Shown piece by piece: positions 10,401 through 17,594 of a stretch of DNA of 64,000 nucleotides (positions are counted from its first letter, which is position 1; every line of letters begins with the position of its first letter). The stretch comes from Skermanella mucosa (lineage in GTDB: Bacteria > Pseudomonadota > Alphaproteobacteria > Azospirillales > Azospirillaceae), in NCBI RefSeq assembly GCF_016765655.2, contig NZ_CP086106.1:917501-981500 (forward strand), in the 5' to 3' direction. A program made the translations under genes and the position numbers. Under the pieces are notes generated by a model that was not told the DNA's origin, ran no database searches, and saw nothing but the letters and a program-made list of their open reading frames with translations.

Positions 10401-10516
10401 CCGGCGCCGACCGTGAACTGGGCCGAGGCCGGCGCCGCGCCGGTGAGCAGGAGGCCGGCGGCGACGGGCAGGCCGAGGATCAGGGGGCTGACGCTGGAAA
10501 GAAGGATGCGCTTCAT
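7448..10516 (-). CDS. Autotransporter (type Va secretion) with GTI-repeat passenger
   Basis: A 1022-residue autotransporter. The chosen ATG at 10516 begins MKRILLSSVSPLILGLPVAA, a clear signal peptide ending ASA before QFTVGAG; the frame is open further upstream but without a plausible start. The passenger (about 40-740) is built of short beta-strand repeats carrying NSGTI, NAGTI and NRGTI, expected to fold as a right-handed beta-helix. A C-terminal barrel of about 280 residues begins at GVWGRGFGLYGRADG and ends with an aromatic residue (IRYQW), as required for outer-membrane insertion. The passenger has no recognisable enzyme motif, so an adhesin-like role is a guess. A small XRE regulator lies 119 bases upstream on the same strand. 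Confidence 0.93.
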   Translation of the reverse strand: MKRILLSSVSPLILGLPVAAGLLLTGAAPASAQFTVGAGSTSTTSRTLSGTQTGTVEATGTLQTTGTSVTLNNSATGALLDNAGTIRSTGSRSFDTSGAANARTFSLVNRAGALFQSDVSDAFRINTNITGGSVTITNSGTIRAAAPTDTASSVQGQALDLRTMNRAGVALTVTNTATGLIEALNDDALRPGLNAVIDNAGTIRSFGANTSGGANGTSDAIDAGARTGVAVTNQATGVISGARHGITADNDISVTNLAGGTITGRNGSGVGSDGNGMVVNRGTISGDYAGAGNIFNSSGTASANGDGDGVDIDLIATISNYGTIRGTGAGGVDSGGRPNGSEGIAAGGGTILNAAGATITGATRGILIDDGASGSAYGATTITNEGTIAGLAGAGITLVGTYDDTVTNSGTISGAGTGAVALDLGAGNDSLTVRGGGFSGAVRGGAGSDTLVFAVGDGATYGDANAFSGFETTRIDTGTVRLTGSLESTGRVTVAAGAGLGGSASIATATLANAGTVSPGSETGSIGTLAVTGGFTNASTGTLAVDIDAAGRSDLLQADGTAVLDGGTLALTAASGTYAQDTAYTVLSATGGVTGRFATLSGSLPSLFLMPEVSYGADAVRVTVVRNATTYESVASGAAGTAVARALDQAQGSATGNLKTALGRLNQLDAAQAASAFDQMAPDASNAFSTIATGASSRFRDAVGQRLGAVRSAGGANAPGQQFAFAGNPAELAAAPADAAAESSRGGVWGRGFGLYGRADGDAGMDNGFDWRGGGMQFGADAEVAPGTVVGVSAGFSRTIVLHERAGTDGDVSSYQLGLYGSQTWGRTDLNVQVGVAQNDYHGSRRIDFVPNPGLATSDFGGTELSAAVEGGRTYDVHGFDVRPAAGLSWTRFVQDSYTENGATGAELAVSGKAENALTATLGVAASAPFRTETLGTVTPSLEVRWGYDLVQPDATITSRFAGATGGSFTVEGNEPSRNAVILAAGVSAELPMGLALNLGGAAELRDGQQAYALLGRIRYQW

Positions 10517-10635
10517 GAACTGATGGACTCCGTCGGCTGCGACCGGCCCGCCGGCAGGGAGCGGCGTCCGGTGTATGCCGAAGGAATTAATCCATTCGAT
10601 TTTCAGAAATGTGACAGGATTAGGGCAAATGGAAT

Positions 10636-10884
10636 TTAGTTCGGAAGTACGGGTCCCGACAGCCTGACGCCTGGCCCGCTGGTCCCGTCGGCATCCAGGA
10701 AGCTCACGCCCGCGCCCTCCAGCGCGCGGCGGATTGCCGCCATGGTCGCCCGCTGCATGTCCCTTTGGCCGCTTTCGAAGCCCCGCACGGTGCTCCGGCT
10801 CACTTCCGCGGCGGCGGCAAGCTCGTCCTGGGTCCAGTCCAACAGCCCGCGCGCGGCGCGGCATTGCTCGGGGGTCAGCGGCAT
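10636..10884 (-). CDS. Small XRE-family helix-turn-helix regulator
   Basis: An 82-residue protein consisting of little more than a Cro/C1-type helix-turn-helix: MPLTPEQCRAARGLLDWTQD, then ELAAAAEVSRSTVRGFESG. The remaining C-terminal tail carries no further domain. This short type is common in alphaproteobacteria and sometimes accompanies toxin-antitoxin or prophage genes, but no partner toxin is visible here. Its position directly upstream of, and in the same direction as, the autotransporter makes local control of that gene possible; this is inference from position only. Confidence 0.88.
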   Translation of the reverse strand: MPLTPEQCRAARGLLDWTQDELAAAAEVSRSTVRGFESGQRDMQRATMAAIRRALEGAGVSFLDADGTSGPGVRLSGPVLPN

Positions 10885-10998
10885 CAGGCGAAGATGGGGA
10901 CGTGACTTAAAAGGTCAAGATGCGCCATTTTGGTTGATTCGAATGCGGGGGCAACCATGTAGCAGGTGCAGCAGATCCGGATTCGGAGGGAAAGAACA

Positions 10999-12771
10999 GT
11001 GCCGGCGCATCACACACCGCTTGTCTCGATGATCGCCATCGGCCTTGTCCTGGCCTTTCTCCTGGGGCTTGTCGCTCACCGCCTGCGCGTCTCCCCGCTG
11101 GTGGGATACCTGCTGGCCGGGATCATCGTCGGTCCCTTCACGCCGGGCTTCGTCGCCGACCAGGCGCTGGCGAACGAACTGGCGGAGATCGGCGTGATCC
11201 TGCTGATGTTCGCGGTCGGCCTGCATTTCTCGCTCAAGGACCTGCTGTCGGTCAGGGCGGTGGCACTGCCCGGGGCCGTGGTGCAGATCGGCGTCGCGAC
11301 CCTTCTCGGCATGGCCCTGGCCTGGGCGCTCGGATGGCAGGTCGGGGCGGGGATCGTCTTCGGCCTGGCGCTGTCGGTCGCCAGCACGGTCGTCCTGATC
11401 CGCGCCCTCCAGGAGCGGCGCATCATGGACACCGACCGGGGCCGCATCGCGGTCGGCTGGCTGATCGTCGAGGATCTGGCGATGGTGCTGGTGCTCGTCA
11501 TGCTGCCGGCGCTCGCCGGGGCGCTGGGCGGCGCCGGGGAGACGCCGGACTGGTACGCCATCGCGTTCTCGGCCGGGATGACCCTGGTGAAGGTCGCCAC
11601 CTTCGTCGCGATCATGCTGATTGCCGGGCGCCGCGTAGTTCCCTGGATCATGCATTACGCCGCCCACACGGGATCGCGCGAGCTGTTCCGCCTGTCGGTC
11701 TACGCGGTCGCCCTGGGGATCGCCTACGGCGCCGCCGCCCTGTTCGGCGTGTCCTTCGCGCTCGGCGCCTTCTTCGCCGGCATGGTCCTGGCGGAGAGCC
11801 CCCTGAGCCAGCGCGCGACCGAGGAGGCGCTGCCCCTGCGCGACGCCTTCGCCGTGCTGTTCTTCGTCTCGGTCGGGATGCTGTTCGACCCCGGCGTCCT
11901 GGTCCGGTCTCCCTGGTCGGTGCTCGCCACGGTGACCATCATCGTGATCGGCAAGTCGATCGCCGCCTACTCGATCGTCCGCCTGTTCGGCCGTTCCAAC
12001 GGGACGGCGCTGACCATCTCCGCCAGCCTCGCGCAGATCGGCGAATTCTCCTTCATCCTGGCCGGCCTGGGCGTCGGCATGGGCGTGCTTCCGCAGGAAG
12101 GGCGCGACCTGATCCTGGCCGGCGCCATCATCTCGATCCTGCTGAACCCGCTGATCTTCGCCGCCGTGGACCGGCCGCGGTCCCGCAAGGCGCCGGACCG
12201 GACGCTCCCGACCTCCGCCGGGGATAATGCCGTGCCGGCGGCCGCGGACGATGCCGTCGGGGCGGTCGTGCCCGACGCGGCCGCCGATCTGACGCCGACC
12301 AGCCTGACCGACCACGACGTCCTGATCGGCTATGGCCGGGTCGGCTCCCTGGTCGGATCGGGCCTGCGCGCCGCCGGGCGGCCGGTCCTGGTGTTCGAGG
12401 AGCGGGCCGACGAGATCGAGGCGGCGCGCCGCGACGGCGCCGAGGTGGTGGTCGGCAACGCCGCCGATCCCGAGATCCTAGCGACCGCAAACCTGCCGGC
12501 CGCCCGCCGGCTGATCGTCACCGTTCCCGAAGCCTTCGAGGCGGGCCAGGTGGTCGAGCAGGCCAGGGCGGCGAACCCGAACCTGGAGATCGTCGCCCGC
12601 GCCCACACCGACGCGGCGGTCGAACACCTGACCGACCTGGGTGCCAGCCTGGCGGTCATGGGCGAGCGGGAGATCGCCCTGCGGATCCTGGAGCGGATCG
12701 AGCACGACGACGAGGCCGCCGGAGCCCGTCTCCAGGCCGGCGGAGGGCGAGCGGACCCGCCCGCGGATTAG
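10999..12771 (+). CDS. ybaL: YbaL/KefC-type cation:proton antiporter
   Basis: A 590-residue monovalent cation:proton antiporter-2 protein. About 12 N-terminal transmembrane helices form a Na+/H+ exchanger domain (LVGYLLAGIIVGPFTPGF is very close to E. coli YbaL). A cytoplasmic TrkA-N nucleotide-binding domain starts near residue 418 with DVLIGYGRVGSLVGSGL. I place the start at GTG 10999, behind GGAGGG at a normal distance; an in-frame GTG at 10966 would add 11 charged residues without a ribosome-binding site. Probable role: potassium/proton exchange gated by a nucleotide, at the inner membrane. No functional link to neighbours is evident. Confidence 0.9.
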   Translation: MPAHHTPLVSMIAIGLVLAFLLGLVAHRLRVSPLVGYLLAGIIVGPFTPGFVADQALANELAEIGVILLMFAVGLHFSLKDLLSVRAVALPGAVVQIGVATLLGMALAWALGWQVGAGIVFGLALSVASTVVLIRALQERRIMDTDRGRIAVGWLIVEDLAMVLVLVMLPALAGALGGAGETPDWYAIAFSAGMTLVKVATFVAIMLIAGRRVVPWIMHYAAHTGSRELFRLSVYAVALGIAYGAAALFGVSFALGAFFAGMVLAESPLSQRATEEALPLRDAFAVLFFVSVGMLFDPGVLVRSPWSVLATVTIIVIGKSIAAYSIVRLFGRSNGTALTISASLAQIGEFSFILAGLGVGMGVLPQEGRDLILAGAIISILLNPLIFAAVDRPRSRKAPDRTLPTSAGDNAVPAAADDAVGAVVPDAAADLTPTSLTDHDVLIGYGRVGSLVGSGLRAAGRPVLVFEERADEIEAARRDGAEVVVGNAADPEILATANLPAARRLIVTVPEAFEAGQVVEQARAANPNLEIVARAHTDAAVEHLTDLGASLAVMGEREIALRILERIEHDDEAAGARLQAGGGRADPPAD

Positions 12772-12789
12772 CCGGCCCGTCCGCTTCCG

Positions 12790-12817
12790 CTTGACTCGCT
12801 CTTTCAAGCGAGTGAAG
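12790..12817. promoter_or_regulatory. Imperfect palindrome just upstream of iclR, candidate operator
   Basis: Arms 12790-12800 (CTTGACTCGCT) and 12807-12817 (AGCGAGTGAAG) are complementary at 10 of 11 positions, with a 6-base spacer, and end 8 bases before the IclR-family start codon at 12826. Position and symmetry suggest an autoregulatory operator for the IclR protein. It could also act as a hairpin at the end of the antiporter transcript. Confidence 0.4.
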
Positions 12818-12825
12818 ATGCTTTC

Positions 12826-13578
12826 ATGAATGTGAATGGCAACGTCAAGACCGCGGGCCGGACGCTGGATGTGTTCGAGGCGTTCGAGGATATCGGCAAG
12901 CCCTTGACCCTGTCCGACCTGGCGCGCCGGCTGGAGATGCCGGTCAGCAGCTGCCATGGGCTGGTCGGCACGCTGAAGGCGCGGGGCTACCTGTACGCGG
13001 TCAATCGGCGGACGCTCTATCCGACGCGCCGGCTCCTGGAGATGGCCCGCCGCATCGTCGCCAGGGACCCGATGCTGGAACGGATGGCCGCTTTCCTGGA
13101 GCGGCTGCGCGACGACACCGGGGAGACCGTCATCCTGGGCAAGCGCCAGGACGACGCGGTGATCTACCTGGAAGTGGTCGAAGGGCTGCGCACCATCCGC
13201 TATTCCGCCAAGCCGGGCGAACTGAAGCCGCTGCATTCCAGCGCGATCGGCAAGGCGATGCTGGGGGAGATGCCCCCGGCCGACCTCGCCGCGTGGCTGG
13301 CCGGACATTCCCTGAACGCCATCACCGAAAACACGCTGGTCACGGCGGAAAGCCTGGAGCGCGACCTCGCGGCCGGCCGGGAGCGCGGCTACCAGGTCAC
13401 GCGGGGCGAGAACGTGGCCGACGTCATGGCCGTGGCGACCGCCATCCATCTCAACGGCGAGCCGATCGGCGTCGCGGTCGCGGGACCGCTGGAGCGGATG
13501 AAATCCGGCATGGCCGCCCACGCGGAAAGGCTGCTGGCGATGAAAACGGCCGTCGAGGCCGGCGAGGAACACCCATGA
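12826..13578 (+). CDS. IclR family transcriptional regulator
   Basis: A 250-residue IclR protein. The N-terminal winged helix-turn-helix spans about residues 8-65 (LTLSDLARRLEMPVSSCHGL). The C-terminal effector domain has LKPLHSSAIGKAMLGEMP and a late region NVADVMAVATAIHLNGEPI typical of the ligand pocket. It is the first gene of the mutase/TRAP/Lar cluster and overlaps the next gene by ATGA. IclR proteins commonly control aromatic or organic-acid catabolic operons in response to the substrate or a pathway acid, so it is the likely local regulator. A palindrome overlaps its upstream region. Confidence 0.93.
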   Translation: MNVNGNVKTAGRTLDVFEAFEDIGKPLTLSDLARRLEMPVSSCHGLVGTLKARGYLYAVNRRTLYPTRRLLEMARRIVARDPMLERMAAFLERLRDDTGETVILGKRQDDAVIYLEVVEGLRTIRYSAKPGELKPLHSSAIGKAMLGEMPPADLAAWLAGHSLNAITENTLVTAESLERDLAAGRERGYQVTRGENVADVMAVATAIHLNGEPIGVAVAGPLERMKSGMAAHAERLLAMKTAVEAGEEHP

Positions 13579-14345
13579 ACGACGAATTGCTGGTCGAGCG
13601 CCGCGACGACGTCCTGTCCGTCACCCTGAACCGGCCGGAAAAGCGCAATCCCCTGAGCCGCGCCCTGCTGGAGGCACTCCGAGGATGCTTCGAGGCGCAC
13701 AAGGACGACCCGGCCCTGCGGGTCGCCGTGCTGCGCGGGGCGGGCGAGAAGAGCTTCGCGGCCGGCGGCGACCTGAAGGACCTGGGCATGCTCCGCTCGG
13801 CCGAGCAGGCCGGAGAGATGGCGGACCATGCCAAGGCGGCGCTCGACGCGGTCCGCCGGTTCCCCGTTCCCGTGGTCGCCGCCCTCAACGGCGACGCGCT
13901 GGGGGGCGGGGCGGAACTGGCCGTCGCCTGCGACTTCCGCGTCGGCGCCCGCCATGCCCGGATCGGCTTCGTCCAGGGCAGGCTCAACATCGCGACCGCC
14001 TGGGGCGGGGGCATCGACCTGCTGACCCTTCTCGGGCCGGCCGCCGGGCTGCGGCTGCTGGCGCGCTCCGATCTCCTCGACATGGAGGCGGCGCAGGCCA
14101 TCGGGCTGGTGGACGCGGTGGCCGAACCGGACCAGGGGCTGGACGAGGCCGTCGCCGACTTCATCGGGCCGATGCTGCGCCAGGCCCCGCAGGTGCTCCG
14201 CGCCTTCAAGGCGCTGGCGGCGGCGCATCGCGCGGGAGCTTCCCGCATCGACATGGAACGGCTGGAAACCAGGCTGTTCGCCGGAACCTGGGTCCATGAC
14301 GACCACTGGTCCGCCGTCGAGCGGCTCAACCTGGGACGGAGGTAG
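13575..14345 (+). CDS. Crotonase-fold protein resembling (m)ethylmalonyl-CoA decarboxylase
   Basis: A 256-residue crotonase. The oxyanion-hole segments FAAGGDL (61-67) and GGGAEL (110-115) are present with Glu114. The second catalytic acid of true enoyl-CoA hydratases (rat Glu164) aligns with Gln134. The stretch IGFVQGRLNIATAWGG resembles the FVHKEMGIIPSWGG region of ECHDC1 (ethylmalonyl-CoA decarboxylase), and the C-terminal FAGTWVHDDHWSAVE aligns with the GTVWGGPANLEAI end of that family. I therefore favour a decarboxylase acting on an alkylmalonyl-CoA over a hydratase; the alignment is by eye from memory. It lies between the regulator (ATGA overlap) and the mutase (1-base gap), which fits a job directly before or after the mutase. 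Confidence 0.8.
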   Translation: MNDELLVERRDDVLSVTLNRPEKRNPLSRALLEALRGCFEAHKDDPALRVAVLRGAGEKSFAAGGDLKDLGMLRSAEQAGEMADHAKAALDAVRRFPVPVVAALNGDALGGGAELAVACDFRVGARHARIGFVQGRLNIATAWGGGIDLLTLLGPAAGLRLLARSDLLDMEAAQAIGLVDAVAEPDQGLDEAVADFIGPMLRQAPQVLRAFKALAAAHRAGASRIDMERLETRLFAGTWVHDDHWSAVERLNLGRR

Positions 14346-14346
14346 C

Positions 14347-16011
14347 ATGACCGCCGCGCAATCCAACAAGGCAGAAAGCACCAAGACGGCCGTCGCGGCC
14401 GAACTGGAAGCCGCGAGGCCGGGTCCCGGCGCGCCGAAGCCGGTGACCCCCTCGGGGATCGAGATCCCGGCGGTGGTCACGCCCGACATGCTGACGCGGC
14501 CGGACCCCGGAATGCCGGGGGAGGCGCCGTTCACGCGCGGGATCTTCGCCGACGGCTATCGCGGGCGGCTCTGGACGATCCGCCAATATTCCGGTTTCGG
14601 CACGGCGGAGGAGTCGAACCAGCGCTACCGCTTCCTGCTCGACGGCGGCCAGACCGGGCTGTCCGTGGCGCTGGATCTGCCGACCCAGTGCGGGCTGGAC
14701 CCGACAGACCCCATCGCGAAGCCCGAGGTCGGCAAGGTCGGCGTCTCGCTGTCCAATCTCGCCGAGGCGGAGATCCTGTTCGACGGTATCGACTTGTCGA
14801 AGATCTCCACCTCCTTCACCATCAACGGCACCGCGGCGATCATCTACGCCATGTATTGCGCGGTCGCCGACAAGCAGGGCGTGCCGCGCTCCAAGCTGAC
14901 CGGCACGATCCAGAACGATATCCTGAAGGAATACGTGGCGCGCGGCACCTGGATCTTCCCGGTGCGCCCGAGCATGCGCCTGATCGCCGACACCATCCTG
15001 TTCTCCAACGAGGAAACGCCGCGCTTCAACCCGATCAGCATCGCCGGCGCCCATGTCCGCGACGCCGGGGCGACGGCGGTGGAGGAACTGGGCTACACCC
15101 TCGCCAACGGCCTCGCCTATGTCGAGGAACTGCTGCGGCGGGGCGGCGACGCCACGAAGTTCGCCCAGCGGCTCAGCTTCTTCTTCTATGTCCACATGGA
15201 TTTCTTCGAGGAGGTCTGCAAATTCCGGGCGGCCCGGCGGCTGTGGGCCAGCCTGCTGGAGGAGCGGTTCGGCATCACCGATCCCAAGGCGCAGCGCTTC
15301 CGGTTCGGCGTGGTATGCGGCGGCTCCTCCCTGACCTCGGCCCAGCCCTACAACAACATCGTGCGCGTCGGCATCGAGACCATGGCGGCCGTCATGGGCG
15401 GCGCCCAGTCGATCTTCACCTGCGCCTACGACGAGGCGTTCCAGATCCCGACCGAGTTCAGCGCCGAGATCGCCATGCGGACACAGCAGATCGTGGCCCA
15501 CGAGACCGGCATCTCGAAGACCGTCGACCCGCTCGGCGGCAGCTACTTCGTCGAGTGGCTGACCGACCGCATGGAACAGGAGACCCGCGCCGTCATCGCG
15601 GAGATCGACGACTACGGCGGCGTGATCAAGGCCATCGAGGACGGCTATCTCCAGATGCGGATCGCGGAGCGGGCCAAGCTCCGCAAGCAGGGGATCGACA
15701 GCGGCGAAACCGTCGTCGTCGGCCAGAACCATTTCCGGCGCGACAACCAGACCGACGATTTCGGCGAGGTCTTCCGCCTGGACCCCCAGGCGGCCCGCCG
15801 GGTGCGCGAGAAGTACGACGGCGTCATGGGGCGCCGCGACGAAGCCCGCGTGGCCAGGAGCCTGGAGGCGCTCGGCATCGCTGCGGCCGATGACGGCGAG
15901 AACATGATGCCGTACCTGATCGAGTGCTGCCACGCCTACGCCACCGTCGGCGAGATGGTGGCCGCGCTGAAGAAGCACTGGGGCGAGTTCCAGGAACCGA
16001 TCCGACTGTGA
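14347..16011 (+). CDS. B12-dependent acyl-CoA mutase, large (catalytic) subunit
   Basis: A 554-residue MM_CoA_mutase TIM-barrel subunit without the C-terminal B12 domain, which is encoded by the next gene. By eye against Propionibacterium methylmalonyl-CoA mutase: Tyr81 matches Tyr89, Gln189 matches Gln197, Arg199 matches the carboxylate-binding Arg207, His236 matches His244, and Arg275/Ser277 match the CoA-contacting Arg283/Ser285. The Tyr/Arg pair argues against isobutyryl- or 2-hydroxyisobutyryl-CoA mutase, which have Phe/Gln or Ile/Gln. The pocket differs elsewhere: Ala235 replaces Tyr243, and Gly321 and Val323 replace His328 and Gln330. Expected reaction: 1,2-carbon-skeleton shift on a carboxylated acyl-CoA larger than succinyl-CoA. 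The start at ATG 14347 follows the previous stop by one base. Confidence 0.93.
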   Translation: MTAAQSNKAESTKTAVAAELEAARPGPGAPKPVTPSGIEIPAVVTPDMLTRPDPGMPGEAPFTRGIFADGYRGRLWTIRQYSGFGTAEESNQRYRFLLDGGQTGLSVALDLPTQCGLDPTDPIAKPEVGKVGVSLSNLAEAEILFDGIDLSKISTSFTINGTAAIIYAMYCAVADKQGVPRSKLTGTIQNDILKEYVARGTWIFPVRPSMRLIADTILFSNEETPRFNPISIAGAHVRDAGATAVEELGYTLANGLAYVEELLRRGGDATKFAQRLSFFFYVHMDFFEEVCKFRAARRLWASLLEERFGITDPKAQRFRFGVVCGGSSLTSAQPYNNIVRVGIETMAAVMGGAQSIFTCAYDEAFQIPTEFSAEIAMRTQQIVAHETGISKTVDPLGGSYFVEWLTDRMEQETRAVIAEIDDYGGVIKAIEDGYLQMRIAERAKLRKQGIDSGETVVVGQNHFRRDNQTDDFGEVFRLDPQAARRVREKYDGVMGRRDEARVARSLEALGIAAADDGENMMPYLIECCHAYATVGEMVAALKKHWGEFQEPIRL

Positions 16012-16072
16012 TCATCCGCGCATCGCGGCCAGGAAACGGCGGGCCTGGAAACGTAGGGGGGAGGAAACGACA

Positions 16073-16471
16073 ATGAGCCTTAAGGGCAAACGCATCCTGA
16101 TCGCCAAGCCCGGCCTTGACGGGCACGACGTCGGCGCGAAGGTGATCGCCCTGGCGCTGCGCGACGCCGGGGCCGACGTGATCTATACCGGCCTGCGCAA
16201 GAGCCCCGACTACATCGCCCGCGTCGCGGTCGAGGAGGACGTGGACGCGGTCGGCCTCAGCCTGCTGTCGGGCAGCCACAACGAACTGGTGGCCGAGACA
16301 CTGCGCTGTCTGCGCGACCTGGACGGCGGGGACATCATGATCTTCGTCGGCGGCACCATCCCGGCGGAGGACCAGCCGGAACTGCTGCGGATCGGCGTCC
16401 GGGGGGTCTTCACGGCGGACCAGAAGCTGGAAGACGTGGTGGCGGCCATAGACCGGGAACTGGCCGCATGA
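16073..16471 (+). CDS. B12-dependent acyl-CoA mutase, small (cobalamin-binding) subunit
   Basis: A 132-residue B12-binding domain. The base-off/His-on motif DxHxxG is D16-G-H18-D-V-G21, followed by the conserved SLLSGSH and GGTIP segments that line the dimethylbenzimidazole tail. It supplies adenosylcobalamin to the large subunit encoded 61 bases upstream, as in the IcmA/IcmB and HcmA/HcmB split enzymes. A strong GGGGGGAGGAAACGACA site precedes the ATG, which may raise its expression relative to the upstream gene. The stop overlaps the CoA-transferase start (ATGA). Confidence 0.95.
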   Translation: MSLKGKRILIAKPGLDGHDVGAKVIALALRDAGADVIYTGLRKSPDYIARVAVEEDVDAVGLSLLSGSHNELVAETLRCLRDLDGGDIMIFVGGTIPAEDQPELLRIGVRGVFTADQKLEDVVAAIDRELAA

Positions 16472-17592
16472 GCGGGCCGCTTTCCGGCATCCGCATCCTC
16501 GAAGCCGGCCATATGCTGGCGGGTCCCTATTGCGGCATGCTGCTGGCCGACCTGGGCGCCGAGGTGATCAAGATCGAATCGCCCGAAGGCGACATCGCCC
16601 GCCGGCTCAGCCCGCACAGCGTCGGTCCCCACAACGCCTATTTCGCCTCCCTCAACCGCAACAAGCGGAGCGTCGTGCTCGATCTCGGGTCGGCCGAGGG
16701 GCAGGCGGCCCTGGGGCGGCTGGCCGCGTCCAGCCACGGGCTGCTGACCAACATGCGGCCGGCGGTGATCCGCAAGCTCGGCCTGACCTACGACAGCCTG
16801 TCGGTCCACAATCCCCGGATTGCCTGCCTGGCGCTGACCGGCTACGGGTTGGACGGCCCCTACGCCGACCGGCCCGCCTACGACTACGTGATACAGGCGC
16901 TGGTCGGCATCATGGCGCTGACCGGCGACCCCGGCGCGCCGCCGGTGAAGTGCGGCTACTCGGCGGTGGACAATTCCGCCGGGATCATGGGGGCGCTCGG
17001 GCTGGTCGCCAAGATCCTGGAGGGCAAGGGCGGACAGATCGACGTGTCGCTGTTCGACACCATGCTCTCGCAGCTGAACTATGTGGCCGGGGCTTGGCTC
17101 AACGCCGGCGAGTCCCCGAGCCGGTACGAGAGCGGGGGGCATCCCTACATCGTCCCCGCCCAGATCTTCGAGACCGCCGACGGCCACCTCGCCCTGTTCA
17201 TCACCCACGACGATTTCTGGCGGCGCTTCGCCCGCGAGGCCGGACGGCCGGAATGGCTGTCCGACGCGCGTTTCGGGACCATGGCGGGACGCACCGCCAA
17301 CCGCGACCTGGTGATCCGCGCGGTCGGCTCGCTGCTGCGGACCCGCGGAACGGCGGAGTGGGTCGGACGGCTGGCGCCCCTGGGGATCGTCGTCGCCGGC
17401 GTCGAGCGGCTGGAAGACGCGCTGGCCGGCGATCTCGCGCGCAGCCATGACATGGTGGTGTCGATCCCGACCGGTGACGGCGACCTGGCCGTCGTCGGCA
17501 ACCCGATCCGCTTCCCGGGCGAGCCCACCCGCTACGGGCCGCCGCCGCTGCTCGGCGAGCATACCGCGGCGCTCCTGGCGGAGGGGGGATGA
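16468..17592 (+). CDS. Class III (CaiB/BaiF/Frc) acyl-CoA transferase
   Basis: A 374-residue family III CoA-transferase. The N-terminal GIRILEAGHMLAGPYCGMLL and LGAEVIKIESP segments are family hallmarks. Asp168 in YSAVDNSAGI sits where formyl-CoA transferase has its catalytic Asp169. These enzymes move CoA from a donor such as succinyl-CoA to a free carboxylic acid. Encoded between the mutase subunit (4-base overlap) and MeaB, it most likely activates the pathway acid so that the mutase can act. This parallels the succinyl-CoA:benzylsuccinate transferases, but donor and acceptor cannot be read from sequence. Confidence 0.93.
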   Translation: MSGPLSGIRILEAGHMLAGPYCGMLLADLGAEVIKIESPEGDIARRLSPHSVGPHNAYFASLNRNKRSVVLDLGSAEGQAALGRLAASSHGLLTNMRPAVIRKLGLTYDSLSVHNPRIACLALTGYGLDGPYADRPAYDYVIQALVGIMALTGDPGAPPVKCGYSAVDNSAGIMGALGLVAKILEGKGGQIDVSLFDTMLSQLNYVAGAWLNAGESPSRYESGGHPYIVPAQIFETADGHLALFITHDDFWRRFAREAGRPEWLSDARFGTMAGRTANRDLVIRAVGSLLRTRGTAEWVGRLAPLGIVVAGVERLEDALAGDLARSHDMVVSIPTGDGDLAVVGNPIRFPGEPTRYGPPPLLGEHTAALLAEGG

Positions 17593-17594
17593 GC

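Noticed and set aside
7883-10639. Long plus-strand open frame opposite the autotransporter
   Set aside because: Composition is Gly/Ala/Arg-rich with no motifs; the minus strand has a signal peptide and a full beta-barrel domain.
14347-16471. Isobutyryl-CoA or 2-hydroxyisobutyryl-CoA mutase, suggested by the split subunits
   Set aside because: Those enzymes have Phe/Gln or Ile/Gln at the two specificity positions; here Tyr81 and Arg199 are kept as in methylmalonyl-CoA mutase.
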